Below are positions 48,001-60,600 of a stretch of 64,000 nucleotides of DNA, piece after piece. The stretch's first letter is position 1. Every line of letters starts with the position of its first letter. The notes below the pieces were generated by a model. It did not search any database and had not been told where the DNA came from. It saw nothing but the letters and a program-made list of their open reading frames with translations. Source of the stretch: Phylloscopus collybita (Eukaryota > Chordata > Aves > Passeriformes > Phylloscopidae). The position numbers and the translations under genes are program-made. The stretch is taken from contig JAJNNQ010000027.1 in assembly GCA_027886175.1 (NCBI GenBank), positions 8,756,001 through 8,820,000 on the forward strand, given 5' to 3'.

Positions 48001-51000
48001 CCCGTTGTCCCATGCTGGGCTGGGCAGGGTGTGTTCCCATGACACAGACTGATGTTTCCAGAGGTGTTGAGGCCAGTTAGACACATCTCCCTTTACTCAT
48101 CACAGCTCTCAAAATGCCAACAGTAGCTTCACTGGTAGCTGAAGCCTGACAGAGTTGGGAGTCTGAGAATAAATGCAGGCTGGAGTACAGCAGGAGGCAC
48201 TGCTGACTCATCGAGGGAAGATCTGAGATCTCATCTCTTTATGGGTGAAACAGGTATAAGGACTGTGAGATCCCAAGGAATACCAGAGTCAGATCATAAT
48301 TTCAGATCCATAGCTCTTAGAGGTTTCTTGGAAAGTGATTGATTCTGCTTTGCTATGATTTATCTAATACAGCACTGATACCTTCAGAGTGTCCTGCACT
48401 CCAGCTGTCATTAACTAGGCTTTCCACAGGTTATTGCTGAATCTTTTTTTTTCCCTTTTTGCAGTGGATTAAGAAGGCTGCAAGAGTGTTCTGGGTTTAT
48501 TTCCAGTCCATTGATACTCCTAAGATAAGAAACACAAAATAGTTGTGCAGGAGCAGGTTTTTATAACATGATGGTTAGACTTAGATTATTTTTTATTTAG
48601 CATATTTGGATTTCTTACATCTTATTTGAGCAGTGAGGAGTGCTGGATCATTAATAAAGCAGTTCTTCATTCATGACTGCTGTTACTGCTGGTTTGAAAA
48701 TGCAAAATTCAAAATTTGGAAATTCAGAGTAAAAGTCCAATTTACATTATAGTTTAATCCCCTTTCAGTGTTGTCTCTTCTTCCTGTGCTCTTCCATCAC
48801 TTCTCTTCCTTAAGCACCCCCAAAGGAGATACACTAATGTTGGTGACCACTGAGTTCTGCAGATCTGCTCTGGTCAGTGCTGGGTTGCAGAGGGTGCAGC
48901 ACCCCAGGAGCCTGTTTATTACAGTGTTCCACATGTAGTTATCACAGATGGAAAACAGATGGAAAACACTGAGTCCCTGTCACAGGCAGAGCAGCCTCAT
49001 CTCATTCCTGAGCAAAATCAAAAGCTCTGAACAGAGACAGGAGGACAGAGAAGGTGAGAACTGAGTTTATTACAGACTTGCTGAGGCTGCAGGCAGGTCC
49101 CACAGAAAGGGAGGCAGAGGCTCAGCCATGGATGGATGGAAGGATTTGTGCGTTTAAGTGCAGGATTGGTGCATTTAAATGCAGCATGAAGAGGAACCTT
49201 AAGCACCCACTTGGCTGTGACTGAAGTTAGAGCTGCCTCTCCGTGGCATCCCTGCCATTCCAGGAGCCCTTCCTCTGCAGGAGTCACAGACACATCAGCA
49301 GTAGTTTTCTTGCCAAGGCTCACTCTGTCTTAGCCATTGTTAAGTCTTTTATGAGTTTCTTCAGAGTTTTGATTTTTTAAATAAACTTCCAGGATAGGCC
49401 ATATTTCATATGAAAAAACAGGAAAAGAAGGAGTGTGAGTAGTGAAGTGGAGTGAGAAGATGTAAAACACCAGAGAATTTTCAGTTACTTTTAGCTGTCT
49501 TAAGAGGCATTATAAATAACTATAACAAGCCCAGTTTTTCATCCTTCATTAGTTATTCCAATCCAGCTGTATTTATTGATGGTGATTCTCCAGCTGAGCA
49601 AAACTCCATCATTTCTAGTGCTTAAAAAAGTTGGTGAAAGACTAAATGCAAAGCTGAGGTTGGTAGATAGACCACAGCCAAGAAAGCTGAAATTCTGGCT
49701 CCAAATAATATTTTCCAACCCCCTCCATAATCAGAGACTTTGTGGGTCCCCACATAACTTCTTAAATTATTGTATGTAACCCCTGAAATCAAACGTAGAC
49801 ATGACCTTGTCTTTAAGGAGGGGGTCAAATTCAAAATTAAGGCATCTGGGAGCCAAGGGAAATTTTCTAGGTAAATTGGCTAAGAGCTAAAATTGGCTCT
49901 GGAGCTGCCATTTCCTGGCATAGTAGAATAATTCACCCCCATCCAAGAGGTCACAGCAAAGCATGAATTGAAGGTGTTGATGTAAAACCCCAAATCCACA
50001 GACTTCTTGACTTATGGAGCCGATTTTGCTTTCTAAGAATGAAGACCAAGATTCATTAGAGATGAGGATGGAAAAAAAGCTTCCATTTTTTTGTGTCACA
50101 AGGCTTAGATATGCCAATTGTTCCTGCCAGTGATAGGTCAGGACATCCCAGAAAAGCTGTGTTTTGTGGTGCTTTGCAGAGCCTCTCTGGGTTGTGGCCC
50201 CATTAGGCTTGAAGTGGCTCTACCAGGCAGAGAGCAAGAGGAGGTACTAATGAGACTGTGAATATATATTTATGCTAATAGGAGCAAAAATAAATGGAGA
50301 AAAATCCTGTCTTTACTGACCTCCAGGACTAAACTCTTCTGTTCTCAACAGAAGCATCCATTTCCAGCTACAGCAGGGCAGGTGTACCTGCAGCTGTTGG
50401 GGTCTCTAGCTTGTAAAAAAACCTCAGATGTGAAGGAGAGGGTCAGTACAGGCATAAGGGGGCTGGTTCATGTCACAGCTCATCTTCTCTTTCCTCTCAT
50501 TAGCATCACTCATGTGCTGAGTGCTCAGTACTTCAGGATGGAAAGAATTTGTGCCAATGCAGGTCTCTCCCCATCATTCCCATTAAAATCATTATATTTT
50601 CTACCTCTGAAGGCTTCTACTGGATAGAAGGCTCTGCTGATCCTGAAATAAAACAGAGAAGTTGGAAAACTCATACAGCAAAGCCTGCACTGAGTCATGG
50701 CAGAAGAGATAAATAGGATATTTAAGCACATCTGCTCTTGCATAGATGAGTCCCTGAGTGGCACCAGGACACTCTGGAGCTGCTGTAACTGTCAAAACTC
50801 CAAACTCTGACCTCAGCAAAAATGGAAAAAAACCAACAGAAAATGTTTTCCTCCAGTGGATCTTCCTCTGCCCTTGGTATCCAGAAGCTGCAGTGGGTGA
50901 CCGCAGTGTGAAGGTAAACCTTGCCTTGACATGGAGAGTGATGAATAGTTTCTATCCTGAAATCCAATCTCTGAAATTGATTGCACCACCACAGTAAATC

Positions 51001-52470
51001 CATTACTGGAGCAACCCATTTTACCAATACCACATTTCAATAATTTATTTTAGAATAAAAGGCTTTTTAAAGTATCAGATGAAATTAAGACCAGTTCTTT
51101 GATATCTGTAAATAATGGAAGCACTGCTTCAGATGGAAGTGTCATAGATACTTCCTGAAAGCAAAATTATATTTCATAAAGATAACAGGCTAGATGGGCT
51201 GTGGGGAAGGAGAGAAATCTCATTTATTGTGTGCACCTCCCTCTACGGGGATGGCCAATTCTGTAATATTTGTGTAGGCAGACTTGCTCACTGGCTCATA
51301 TATTTTGAAATTTTGCAGGATAGTAGTTAATAAATAAAGACCAGTAGTTCTGTGAGTCAGGTTTTTGCACTAAAGCTCAGACAGGCCAGCATGCTTTTTT
51401 TCAGAGCTAATGATGAGGCAGATGCAAACAGACAGTGCAGATCAGGTCATCAGCCCATCCAGCCTTGCACCCTGTCTCTGCCAAGGGCTCCAACGGGTAA
51501 GAAATGGTAAGAAACCAGAGCAATCTCAGTGTCCCATCACAGCACCTGGCCAGCTAAGCTTGCAGGAAGTTCCACTGAACTCCTCCCCTGAGTTCTTGGT
51601 GGACTTTATTTCTTTTAAAAATAAATCCACAGAACTCTCAGAATGGGCTCCTGCTTTTGATAGGACTCTCCTTTTTTAGCAATTTATCTCTGATTACAAT
51701 ATGATACATTACCTAAACGCTGTGTTATAGCCATGGCTATTCCCAGCACTATGGCCAGACTCTGTCACATTCCCCTTCCAGGCAAAGCTACCCCAACCTG
51801 TTCTGAAGCATTTAGGGTTGGTTTTGAGGCAGTTGGAGGTTTGCATCTTCACTGTGCTGTGCTCTGCAGCTATCAGAGCACTGACTAACGGGATCTGTGC
51901 TTAGGAAACTGAAAGAAGGGAAAATGCAAAGCAGGGGTATATCCCCATATTTAATACACATGTAACATTTTATCCTCCAGCTTCTGCCTGTTTACAATAC
52001 AAGTAAAATGAGCTGCCCTTGGTGTGACATTCCTTGCATTTTTACATCAGCTTGACCCTGGAAAAGCTTAATCCTGGTTTAATGGTCTTTTAATAGAAGT
52101 GGTCAGTAGTTTTGTAAATGTTTAAGTGACAGGTTGACAGACACTGAGTTAACACTTTAATCCTGGCTGCAGGCGAAATGGCTACTAAGCTGGTTTTTCT
52201 TTAAACCTGAGAGTGGGGCATTTATTTCCAACTCAGCCTCAGGCTAGAGGTGGTGGCTCTGAGTGTTTACAGGGGTAAAATGGGTGTTGCACTGTGTTAT
52301 CAAGAGGTACCTTTGGGCGGTGTGAAGCATTTCTATCCCAAACCTTTGACAGACCATTTTTCTTTTCCTCTGCAGAATGCAGTAACATTACTACAGGTGG
52401 GTCTGAATGCTCTGTAGCAAGATTGTCTTTCTTCCAAATGCCAAAGAGTTTCTCTGTAAGTGACTCTAGT

Positions 52471-52579
52471 ATAGAAATACAGAATCATTTAGGTTGGAAA
52501 AGACCCTTGATATTGAGTCCAACTGTGAATGTAACACTGCCAAGTCCACCACTAAACCATGTCCCTAAATGCCATGTCA
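52471..52579 (-). mobile_element. CR1 LINE 3'-end fragment, antisense to + strand
   Basis: The + strand carries the reverse complement of the CR1 3' terminus. It begins with AGAATCATTTAGGTTGGAAA (52481-52500), continues through a GAGTCCAACTGT block, and then has CACTGCCAAGTCCACCACTA (52536-52555) and CCATGTCCCTAAATGCCA. The short AT-rich CR1 tail is at the low-coordinate end, so the element points left. Only about 110 bp remain, typical of strongly 5'-truncated avian CR1 copies. It is less diverged from the consensus I remember than the copy near 33.9 kb. Confidence 0.92.
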
Positions 52580-55500
52580 AGAGTTCCAGATGCAAAGTAT
52601 TAGAGGGAGATTTCCCAGAATAAGTAGGTACTTATAAATGCTGCAATTAACAGTGTCTGTGCACTGGGCATCTTGGATGAATTTCTCACAAAATCAAACA
52701 TGAATTTACAACTGAGCTTTTGAAGCAAATCTGGACTAGAGAGCTGATACTCTCATGGCCCAGATGTGTTCACCTCCCCAGATGACACTGCCTCCTGAAC
52801 CAGTTCCTTCCCCAGCTCTGGGAGTGCACACCTGATCCCTGTTCATCTGCATCCCTCCCTGGCTGTGCCCATGCAGGAGGCACACAAAACTGCTCAAGCG
52901 TTTAAGGACCAAAGTGAAAATCGTTAAGGAAAGAGACTCCCACTGTCTTTGAACTCGGTGCAGTCCTGGGAATAGTAAGTTGATGAGCTCGGGCTCTGCA
53001 GACACCACTGGTGTCCAGACCCCTTAAGAATATGGGGTAGCCTTGCAGTGATGTGCTTCCCAAAAGAAGAGACAACTTTGGTAGGGTTGGCACTGCTGAG
53101 GAAGGGCCACAGCTCCTCCTGCAACATCCTCTGAGCCTATGATATGGTATGATTTGATTTAATACATTATTCATGTCAATAGTTCTCTGAAAAGTACTGA
53201 AATAATTCTTTTTATGCTCCAAACCATATTTGGCTGAGGTCAATCTGTTAAACAGTAAGTTTTAATTTTATGGGAACAGTCTTTCCTCTTTTACCAGAGG
53301 AGGGATTTACCAGATTCATTAGTTGCTACCAGCTTACATGGGAAACAGTGAGTTAGTAAGGACAGCTGAAATATGTTTTAGCTAGTAAAAAACACTTCTG
53401 CTTTTTTAAATTTGTGCACTTTATGCAATTTATGCAAATGCTATGCTATGTTTTCCCACTCATTTTGGAATTTACTGTGCTAAGTTTTTTGTTATATGTT
53501 CAGAGTGTGTGTTTGTACATTTGAATACATGTCTGTGTATAAAGTATATCCAGTTTGGAATGACTTATTCACAGAGGGAAAGATTAGGAAAAAGTCTCTC
53601 CTGGTGATTGACAGTCGCACTCAGACCACAGGGATTATGGGGGATCAGTGAGGATTATCTCATTTACTTTCATTAACCCTTGAGTTTACTTTGCCAGTTC
53701 TCTTCCAAATGCCACTCAGCTGAATGTTAACAGTTTCTTTTAACAGACAACTTTGCTGCCAAAGTCGAAGGCTGGTTTTTAAAGATGTGCTTTAGCGCTC
53801 TAAAGTGGTTTAGTGATAAACAGAGATATTTAATGTTGAATGTCAAAGAGCATTGATGCCCTGTAATGGTATAAAAAAACTTGTTCCAGAATTTTCATCT
53901 ACTGAGCTCAATGGAAACAAAAATTTAACTTCCATAGGCATTACCTTCCTAATGTCCCACAATGTCTTTGTAGGAACTTTTGAACAGAACAGAACTGAAC
54001 AGTAAATTCAATCCACTCTCCCTATGGTGAACAGTTCAATATCCATCTACTTACATTTCATACTTTAATTAATTGCATTTTTAAAAAAAAATTCTGTTGA
54101 TACTGAGGCTACAGATCTAACTCCTGGTGGTGAGAGGTACCAGCCTGGAACCAGATTGTAGACCAGGTAGATGAGGTGCTCCTTGCACCCAGCCTTTGTA
54201 CCAGCAAGGAGGGGGTATTATTTCTGTGGATACAAATTCAGCAGCCAGAGAGAACACGCAGAGGAATCCTCTGTTCTACCACCATTGCCAAAGTCAGGTC
54301 AGCTTCTGACCTGAGATTTAAAAGCACAAAAGGAGAAGTTTGGTGAGGGACCCAGGTTTGCACTCCCTGTTGGCAGGAACCAGCCCTTCACTCAGGCTTG
54401 AAGGAGGAAGATTAATCAAAGCTTTTCTGAATCTCAGTGTGTGGGGTATGAGTAACCTCCTGCTTCTTTTCCATCCATTCTCTCCCAAGGCTATGAACAA
54501 AATAAAGATGACACCTGAAATTTGAAACCTAACAGCAACTTGGAAGAAATTAATTTCATCGCTGATCATTGTGCAGCACAGTTGCTCATGTGCCTGCATA
54601 TTACATGTGTAATGCTAATAGCAAAACATGGAGAGAAAGCCACTGAATCCCACTTTTGCTCCCATGTGACTCTTATAGGGAAACATCCAGTCTTGGAATA
54701 TGTGGAACTAAATGCAGAATGGATATGTATACCCACAGAGGCTGAGCTCAGCCCAGAATCCCCTGGATTAAGGGCTGGATGTAATTTTCATTGTTCATGC
54801 TTTGCACAAGTGTCTACTGTATTTCAAATCCTGTGTTATTCCCTTGCAGATCAGGAGTGAAAGATATGGCTGGATGTGTCCAAACAGATGCTCCATTGCA
54901 CAGTATACTGCAGAAAAAAATGGTTTTGACACTTGAGAAACAGGTTATAGACTGGTTTTTTGGGTATTTTTACAAGCAACAACTAAAAAAAAAATAATTG
55001 TTATATATAAAGTGAGCAGAAGCTCTACATCAGATTTTTGTGTGCAAATGTATGTAGTTCTAAAATGCTCTGACAAAGTAGAAAACATATCAGTGACACA
55101 AAGGGAAATGTTTATTAAAATTCACGCATGCCACTTGATAAAAAAATTCAATTAAAGATAAAATTATTTTTACAGATTAATCTAAAATAATAAGGAATAT
55201 GAATAGTAGTTTTTAAAAATAAACTTATTAAGTAACTTTCTAGGAAAGTCTTTCACAAAACCTCCTCCTATGTGCTGAGGATATGAGTAGAACCCCAAGA
55301 ATGAATAATGAATAACAATTCTTAATGTCATGGAAGTCTCAGAAGCCAGTGGGATATCTTTGCTTCAAGGTAAACGACATAAGTGTGTGCAGAGTCATGG
55401 CACTGGGAAGTATTCTGGTAAAACGGAGAAGATACCTGCAGGCACTCATTGCTTTGTAGTGTTACACAGAATAGATAATATGATCCTGTCAAATATCTCT

Positions 55501-57289
55501 AAAAAAGCCCATTTGGAAAATCCTGTTTGGCCTCTTTGTATGTCCCTGGCCAATGCAGTCATGCAGGCAGATATGGAATTTTCAGCCTGTATGAATCGGA
55601 GTGTGCCAGGCTCATTTTATTTTTAAAAAAATTATTTTCTGTTTCCAAACTCATCTTCTGTTTTAATTATCATTGGAAGCAATTGCTTTCTTTGAGATTC
55701 TGTTTGTTTGGTTTTAGTTAGGTTTTGGTGAAGGTTGGTTGTTTTGGGGGTTTATTTGTTTGTTTGTTTGGTTTTTGTTTGTTTGTGTTTTTTGGTTTGA
55801 TTTTTGGTGCTTCACACACTTCCAGATGGAATTTGCAACTACCTTTATCTAAGAATTTAGCTGCAATCTTCTAGGGCATGTCCTCTGATTAAACAAATAA
55901 ACACAGAAAAGCTTGGGAATGGAGTAACATGAGTCAAAGGCAGCTTCCTGCTCTTGAGAAAATTTTTGTGAGGTGCCTTAGGGACCCTAAAATGGGACGT
56001 GCCCTGCCACTGGGCAGATATCAGCAAGTACCTGTGACTCCTTTGTTATTGGGAAATTAGGGAACACAACAAAACAAAACCATTTTCTGTTTTAGCAGCT
56101 CATTTCATGTGCAAAAAGTAGAGATTTCCTCCAGGTTAGACAGTTACTGACCCTCCAGTCAACCAATTAGCGCCAGACAAGGCTGTGACATCTGGAGTTG
56201 GTTAGTGGAGCATTAGCTGTTCATTGGGATGTTTTGACTGGGCTCTTCAATGGGATTTATTGTACTTTATAGTTGTTTATTTTCCAATCAGAGTCAGCCT
56301 TTAAGTCAAGATTGCTGCTTCAGCCCCTTCTGAGCAAAAAAAACCACAAAGAAAGACTGTCCTCTGACTCTTCAGTAGAGAGGGTTTCTCAGCAATTAAA
56401 CATGGGCTTAAAACACATCAGGGCAGAAGTCAACATAGAGTGCTCACTGCTTGCTGGTGGTGGCAAGAGAGTGAGGCAAACAACAGTAGGGCAGGTATGG
56501 AGATACACCTGGTGCTTGCTTTAAAAATAAAGATTATTCATCTGATGCTGGAAAAAAAAAAAAGCAAGAATGGGATTTGCTGCATTTTAGCCTTGAGTAG
56601 CAGAAGGCAGAGGAGCAGATGCTCACTGCCACACTCACACCTGGCTAAACTCCAGACCCTGCACCTTCTGAGAATGAAGACTTGGACCTGCAAACCACCC
56701 CTGTCCCACCTGCCAATGTGGCTTCCAAGGAAGTGTGCCTTGCTGGTGAGGGGATGTTTTCATAGTGGAATTATCTCTTTGAGATTGGAAAGAACTCTGA
56801 AAGGTGCTGTGCCTGCCAAGGCCAGTGACCAACTGGAAGTTGCACTACAAACACAGCCTGAATTCACTTGACCTGAAGGAAAAAATTCTCCCTCTACACA
56901 GTCCCCACTGAGGCGTTTGCAGTTAAGAGCACACAAAGCCATTGTGAAGAAATGTACCTGTCTGTGGGAGTACTCAAATATGTCTGTAAAGAGCAGCCAG
57001 ATTATACCTCCTGTGGTGAAACCTGAGTTTCACTGACAGTTTTAGGTGCCCAACTTCAGAGAAGTTTGGGGAAAAAAATATGATGCATAACTTCTGAGCC
57101 TCATTCAGAGGCGGGAAGAGATTAAAGTCTGCAGCTCCTGGTTTTGGGAGACAACTTCCATGTGGAGCCCTGTCTCCTCCTCCTTCCTGGCTTCATGTGT
57201 CACCCAAGGCTGTTGGTGGCATTTGGCTGAGGTGGCAGCTTGGGGGAGTCACCTGCTCTCCTGGGGATGCAGGGCCACTCACCTGGCCA
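52580..57289. other. Non-coding intron-like or intergenic DNA
   Basis: No coding exon recognised. A G/T-rich simple-repeat tract lies at 55705-55810 and an A12 run at 56552-56563. Open frames up to 143 codons (56440-56871) show no domain and overlap minus-strand frames. Confidence 0.6.
55705..55810. repeat. G/T-rich simple repeat with (GTTT)n
   Basis: Roughly 100 bp dominated by T and G on the + strand, with several GTTT units. It resembles the tract at 21095-21230 in composition and strand. Confidence 0.8.
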
Positions 57290-57680
57290 GCCAGCCAGAG
57301 GGGCCGGAAGCTTTCCCGACATGTAAATCGGCTTCTCCAGCACACACCTGGTAGTCCTCACAATCCCAGCCGTACCTCATTGCCTGGCCATAAAAAAGCC
57401 CAGTGCAGCCGAGGAGGGCTCGCAGCGCGTCCCGCAGCCTGCACAAACACCCGGAGCTCGGGAGGTGTCAGCACGTCCCACGCCGCTGATGGATCGAGCA
57501 GCAGCTCCAGCACAGGGCTCGCGCCCTCTCACGCTCACAGCCTGCAGACCTCCACTGCTGCTTCCCCTCTCCAGACAAACCCCAGGAGCTGTGGCTGTCC
57601 CCCTCAGCACCACTTGGCAGAGCTTCAGCCCCAGTCATTAAACCACCGGCCAAAAAACCTGCCGCTGTAGACTCACCACC
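57290..57680. promoter_or_regulatory. Small CpG-rich patch with TATA-like box
   Basis: CpG is locally frequent here (many CpGs between about 57300 and 57530), unlike the surrounding DNA, though the patch is much smaller than the 9.4-10.3 kb island. CATAAAAAAG at 57389-57398 resembles a TATA box, with GC-rich sequence about 25-30 bp downstream where a plus-strand start would fall. On the minus strand good donor-like sequences occur at 57671-57676 and 57277-57282 (CCAG/GTGAGT). An ATG at 57488 opens only 50 codons with no family resemblance. It could be a minor promoter, an exon of an unrecognised transcript, or simply a methylation-spared patch. Confidence 0.3.
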
Positions 57681-60600
57681 GCTGCCTCTTTTATTACCCT
57701 GCACCACATAATCTCTATTTTTTCTTTTATTACCTGGACTGAAGTCCAGCAGAAGTGTATGTTCCTATGCTGGCCACACTTCAGTTCCTAATTCTCTGTA
57801 AGAAAAGTAGGACTGCGTTTTTTCCCACTTTTTCTCTACCACTGTTTGGGTCTTCATTGAGTTGCTTCAGTCAAGATCAAATACTTTGCATTTAAAATAA
57901 TTTCACCTACATGTTTTTCCTATTTATCCTGAGCAGGAGTGTAATCCACTGAGGAATATATCCCCAAACTATACTAGCAGCAGTCTAACTGGCCTTTAAG
58001 TCTGCTCTGAAGTGAAAACGACTTTGAGCTCACAAATGGAAAAACCCGACTCCATTCGAAGGCAGGTATTAAGACCTGACACTTTACCAAGTATGTCAAA
58101 AAAATAACTGAGGACTGAGAGTCCTGCAGGCATCGCACTGGCATTTGAAATTGGGTAATAGATAGGACGTTTGTTTTTCACTCACCACTTCACTGGTAAT
58201 TGTTGGTTTAATACCACAAACTTGATCGTATGGAGCACACAGAATTTGACCTCTCCTCCCCTTACCTCCAACCACTTGTACATGCTCTTCCAGAGGGTTG
58301 GCATTTGAGACTGGTGCTAAGAGAGACCGCATGGAGTCTTTCAGATTATAGGCAAAGAGAGGTGATCTTAATTCATTCTGATGTGCTCGTGCTTTCTCTG
58401 TGTGTCTGTAATGTCATCAAGAGCTTCTGAGGGAAACTGCTAACCTTGCAGCCTGTCGCTTTTAATAGAGGGAATAACACGTAAAATCACCTAATTTGCT
58501 GTGAATGTGAAGTGGCAAATTAAAAATGCCTGTGTCATCACATTTGTCTGGAGGTATTTCCTGACCAAACAAAGACCCAGCTAATAAAGCGCATTCCAGG
58601 TTTTCACTAAATAATGTGGGTTGTTACATAATAAAGTCTCCATGCTCCTGGCCCTGCTAGAATCCATGGGGAAACCTCTTTAGCTCAACTGTTTGGAGAG
58701 GCAGAAAGTATCTGAGCTTATTAGACCTTCACGCATGGAGGGGTGCATGTACAGTGCAAATTTTATAGATTTGTCTTGGCCAGACGTTTGCCATGGCTGT
58801 GTCGTTCTGTGGCTCCCAAGGGCTGGAAATCAGCACTGTGCATGCTACAAGGAAAACTTTTGTTCCTTGGATTTCCCCCCCTCCCCTGTACATAAGCCGA
58901 AAGTCTTTATATTTGGACTAAATATTTAAATGCTCTGTTATTCAGACAAATGAGAACTTGATCTTGGGTCTGAGCTGTGGATTAATATCCATACACTGGA
59001 ATATTTTTACTTACCTAATATATGTTCATTGGGATCACGCCAATCGTCAGGTATGTTTGCACATATGAGGAAATTCTTTGCTTTTGCCAGAGTGACTTGG
59101 AAATCTGCTGGTGAGGCTACCAGAGGCTCTAACTGAGCCTCTGTTGGGCTGGGGAGCTAACTTGGGCAGGCCCAGATTGTTCTCCATTGGAAATGTGTGG
59201 GATTCCTTTTATCATGTCTTCCACACTAATAATAGTCAGACTAAACCCCACAAAATTTATTGTTCTCATTGTATTTCCATATTTTTTCTCATAAAAGGTT
59301 CAGATTTTATAATTCACATGAAACCATCCCAGTTTTCTCCCTGCTGTATACCTGGGGGTGAGATGACCTTTGAAGGCTGAAAGGAGCAATTGCAAAGGCA
59401 GGTGAGCAAGGTAGGATTCTTTCTTCAAAACTCACCTGAATCCATGGTGGAAAAATTACTATTGAAAATAACATGGAGGCTTCAAAAACATGGAGGTTCC
59501 TTATAAAAATGCTACCCCAGAATGGCTTTTGCTTTTTTGGATATTTTTGCCTCTTAATTTCATTTCTGGTAAAGACCAGACCAGTGGTCAACTTCTGTTG
59601 ATAGATCTATGGAAAAAAGCATCAGAAAATATTAATGTGCCTGCATTTATTTTGGATTAAATAATATTCATGTCAACTGCAGACCTCAGGCATCTGAACT
59701 GGGAAGTGGCACGAAGCATTGAGAGAAACCAAACTGTCCCCAGGGCTGAAAAGTGCCTGGATTGTCACCTGGATCCTCCTGCTGAGGTTCAGCATGGTTT
59801 GGTGATACTGCAAAAATCCTGGGAGAAAATGCTTTTGAGGAATCAGCATTTTAGTGCTTTGTGATAAGAACACATGGAAAACATTGCAGTTCCTGTGGAT
59901 TTGGAAAGAGCTTTCCCACACAGACCCTGAAGGTGAGACCTCCCTGCTTGGCCAAGGTGCCACCACTAACTTGGACAGTGACAGCTGCAGGAACAGCTGT
60001 GTGGAGGTGGTGGCTTTTAAAAGGAAATTAATCAGGACATTGGGGAAAAAATGTAAAGCCAAACAAGATGGTAAAACAGTAAAAGGCACAGAAGTTCTTT
60101 ACAAAGGATGGGCTGCAGCATCTCTGTGTGTTACCAGGGGCTGGGGCTGCAGGGAAGTTCATTTGAGGGCGCACCATGCAGTGTGGGAGCTATTGCTGAT
60201 GGCAGCCTCACAGTGGCTGCAGTTTATCCACTGCCGTCTGTCTTCATTTTGCACATCTTACTCAGGCAGGTGCCACAAATCAGAATGATTCGGTGTGTCA
60301 TCCCAGCCCTTCCAGCTGGGCCAGGTGGTGTGTGTGGCTGGCTGTGCCAGGCAAACTGCTCCCAGAGAGGCACAGGGCAGGAGCTGAGGCTTCCCAGAGA
60401 GCAGCAAGCTGCATTGTCTGCTCAGTATCAGCTCCACTGCTCTAAAGGTCACAGTAAATTGAGAATAGGAGCCCTAGTGAGTCACAATAGTTACACATAA
60501 TATCTGGCTGTTCTTTGCCTTTTCTGCCTTTTTCTGTGGTTTGGTGCTGGGCTCCAAATTGTGAACTCCAGGAAGCTGCTGCAGGTGTGGTGCCAGTAAC

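Larger units (their letters stand above)
39910..52470. other. Non-coding intron-like or intergenic DNA
   Basis: More than 12 kb without a recognisable coding exon, RNA gene or complete transposon. It contains a candidate conserved block (40120-40390), a 25-bp tandem duplication near 43.7 kb and an A13 run at 45035-45047. A 133-codon minus-strand frame at 47639-48040 has some helix-like sequence but no family resemblance and an overlapping plus-strand frame. Confidence 0.55.

Noticed and set aside
47639..48040. 133-codon minus-strand frame with helix-like segments as a possible coding exon
   Set aside because: No family resemblance, an overlapping 71-codon plus-strand frame, and no convincing pair of flanking splice sites.
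56761..56812. Possible very degraded CR1 3' end (AGATTGGAAAGAACTCT-like stretch)
   Set aside because: Similarity is limited to about 20-30 bases and the diagnostic CCACTAAACCATGTCCC block does not follow.
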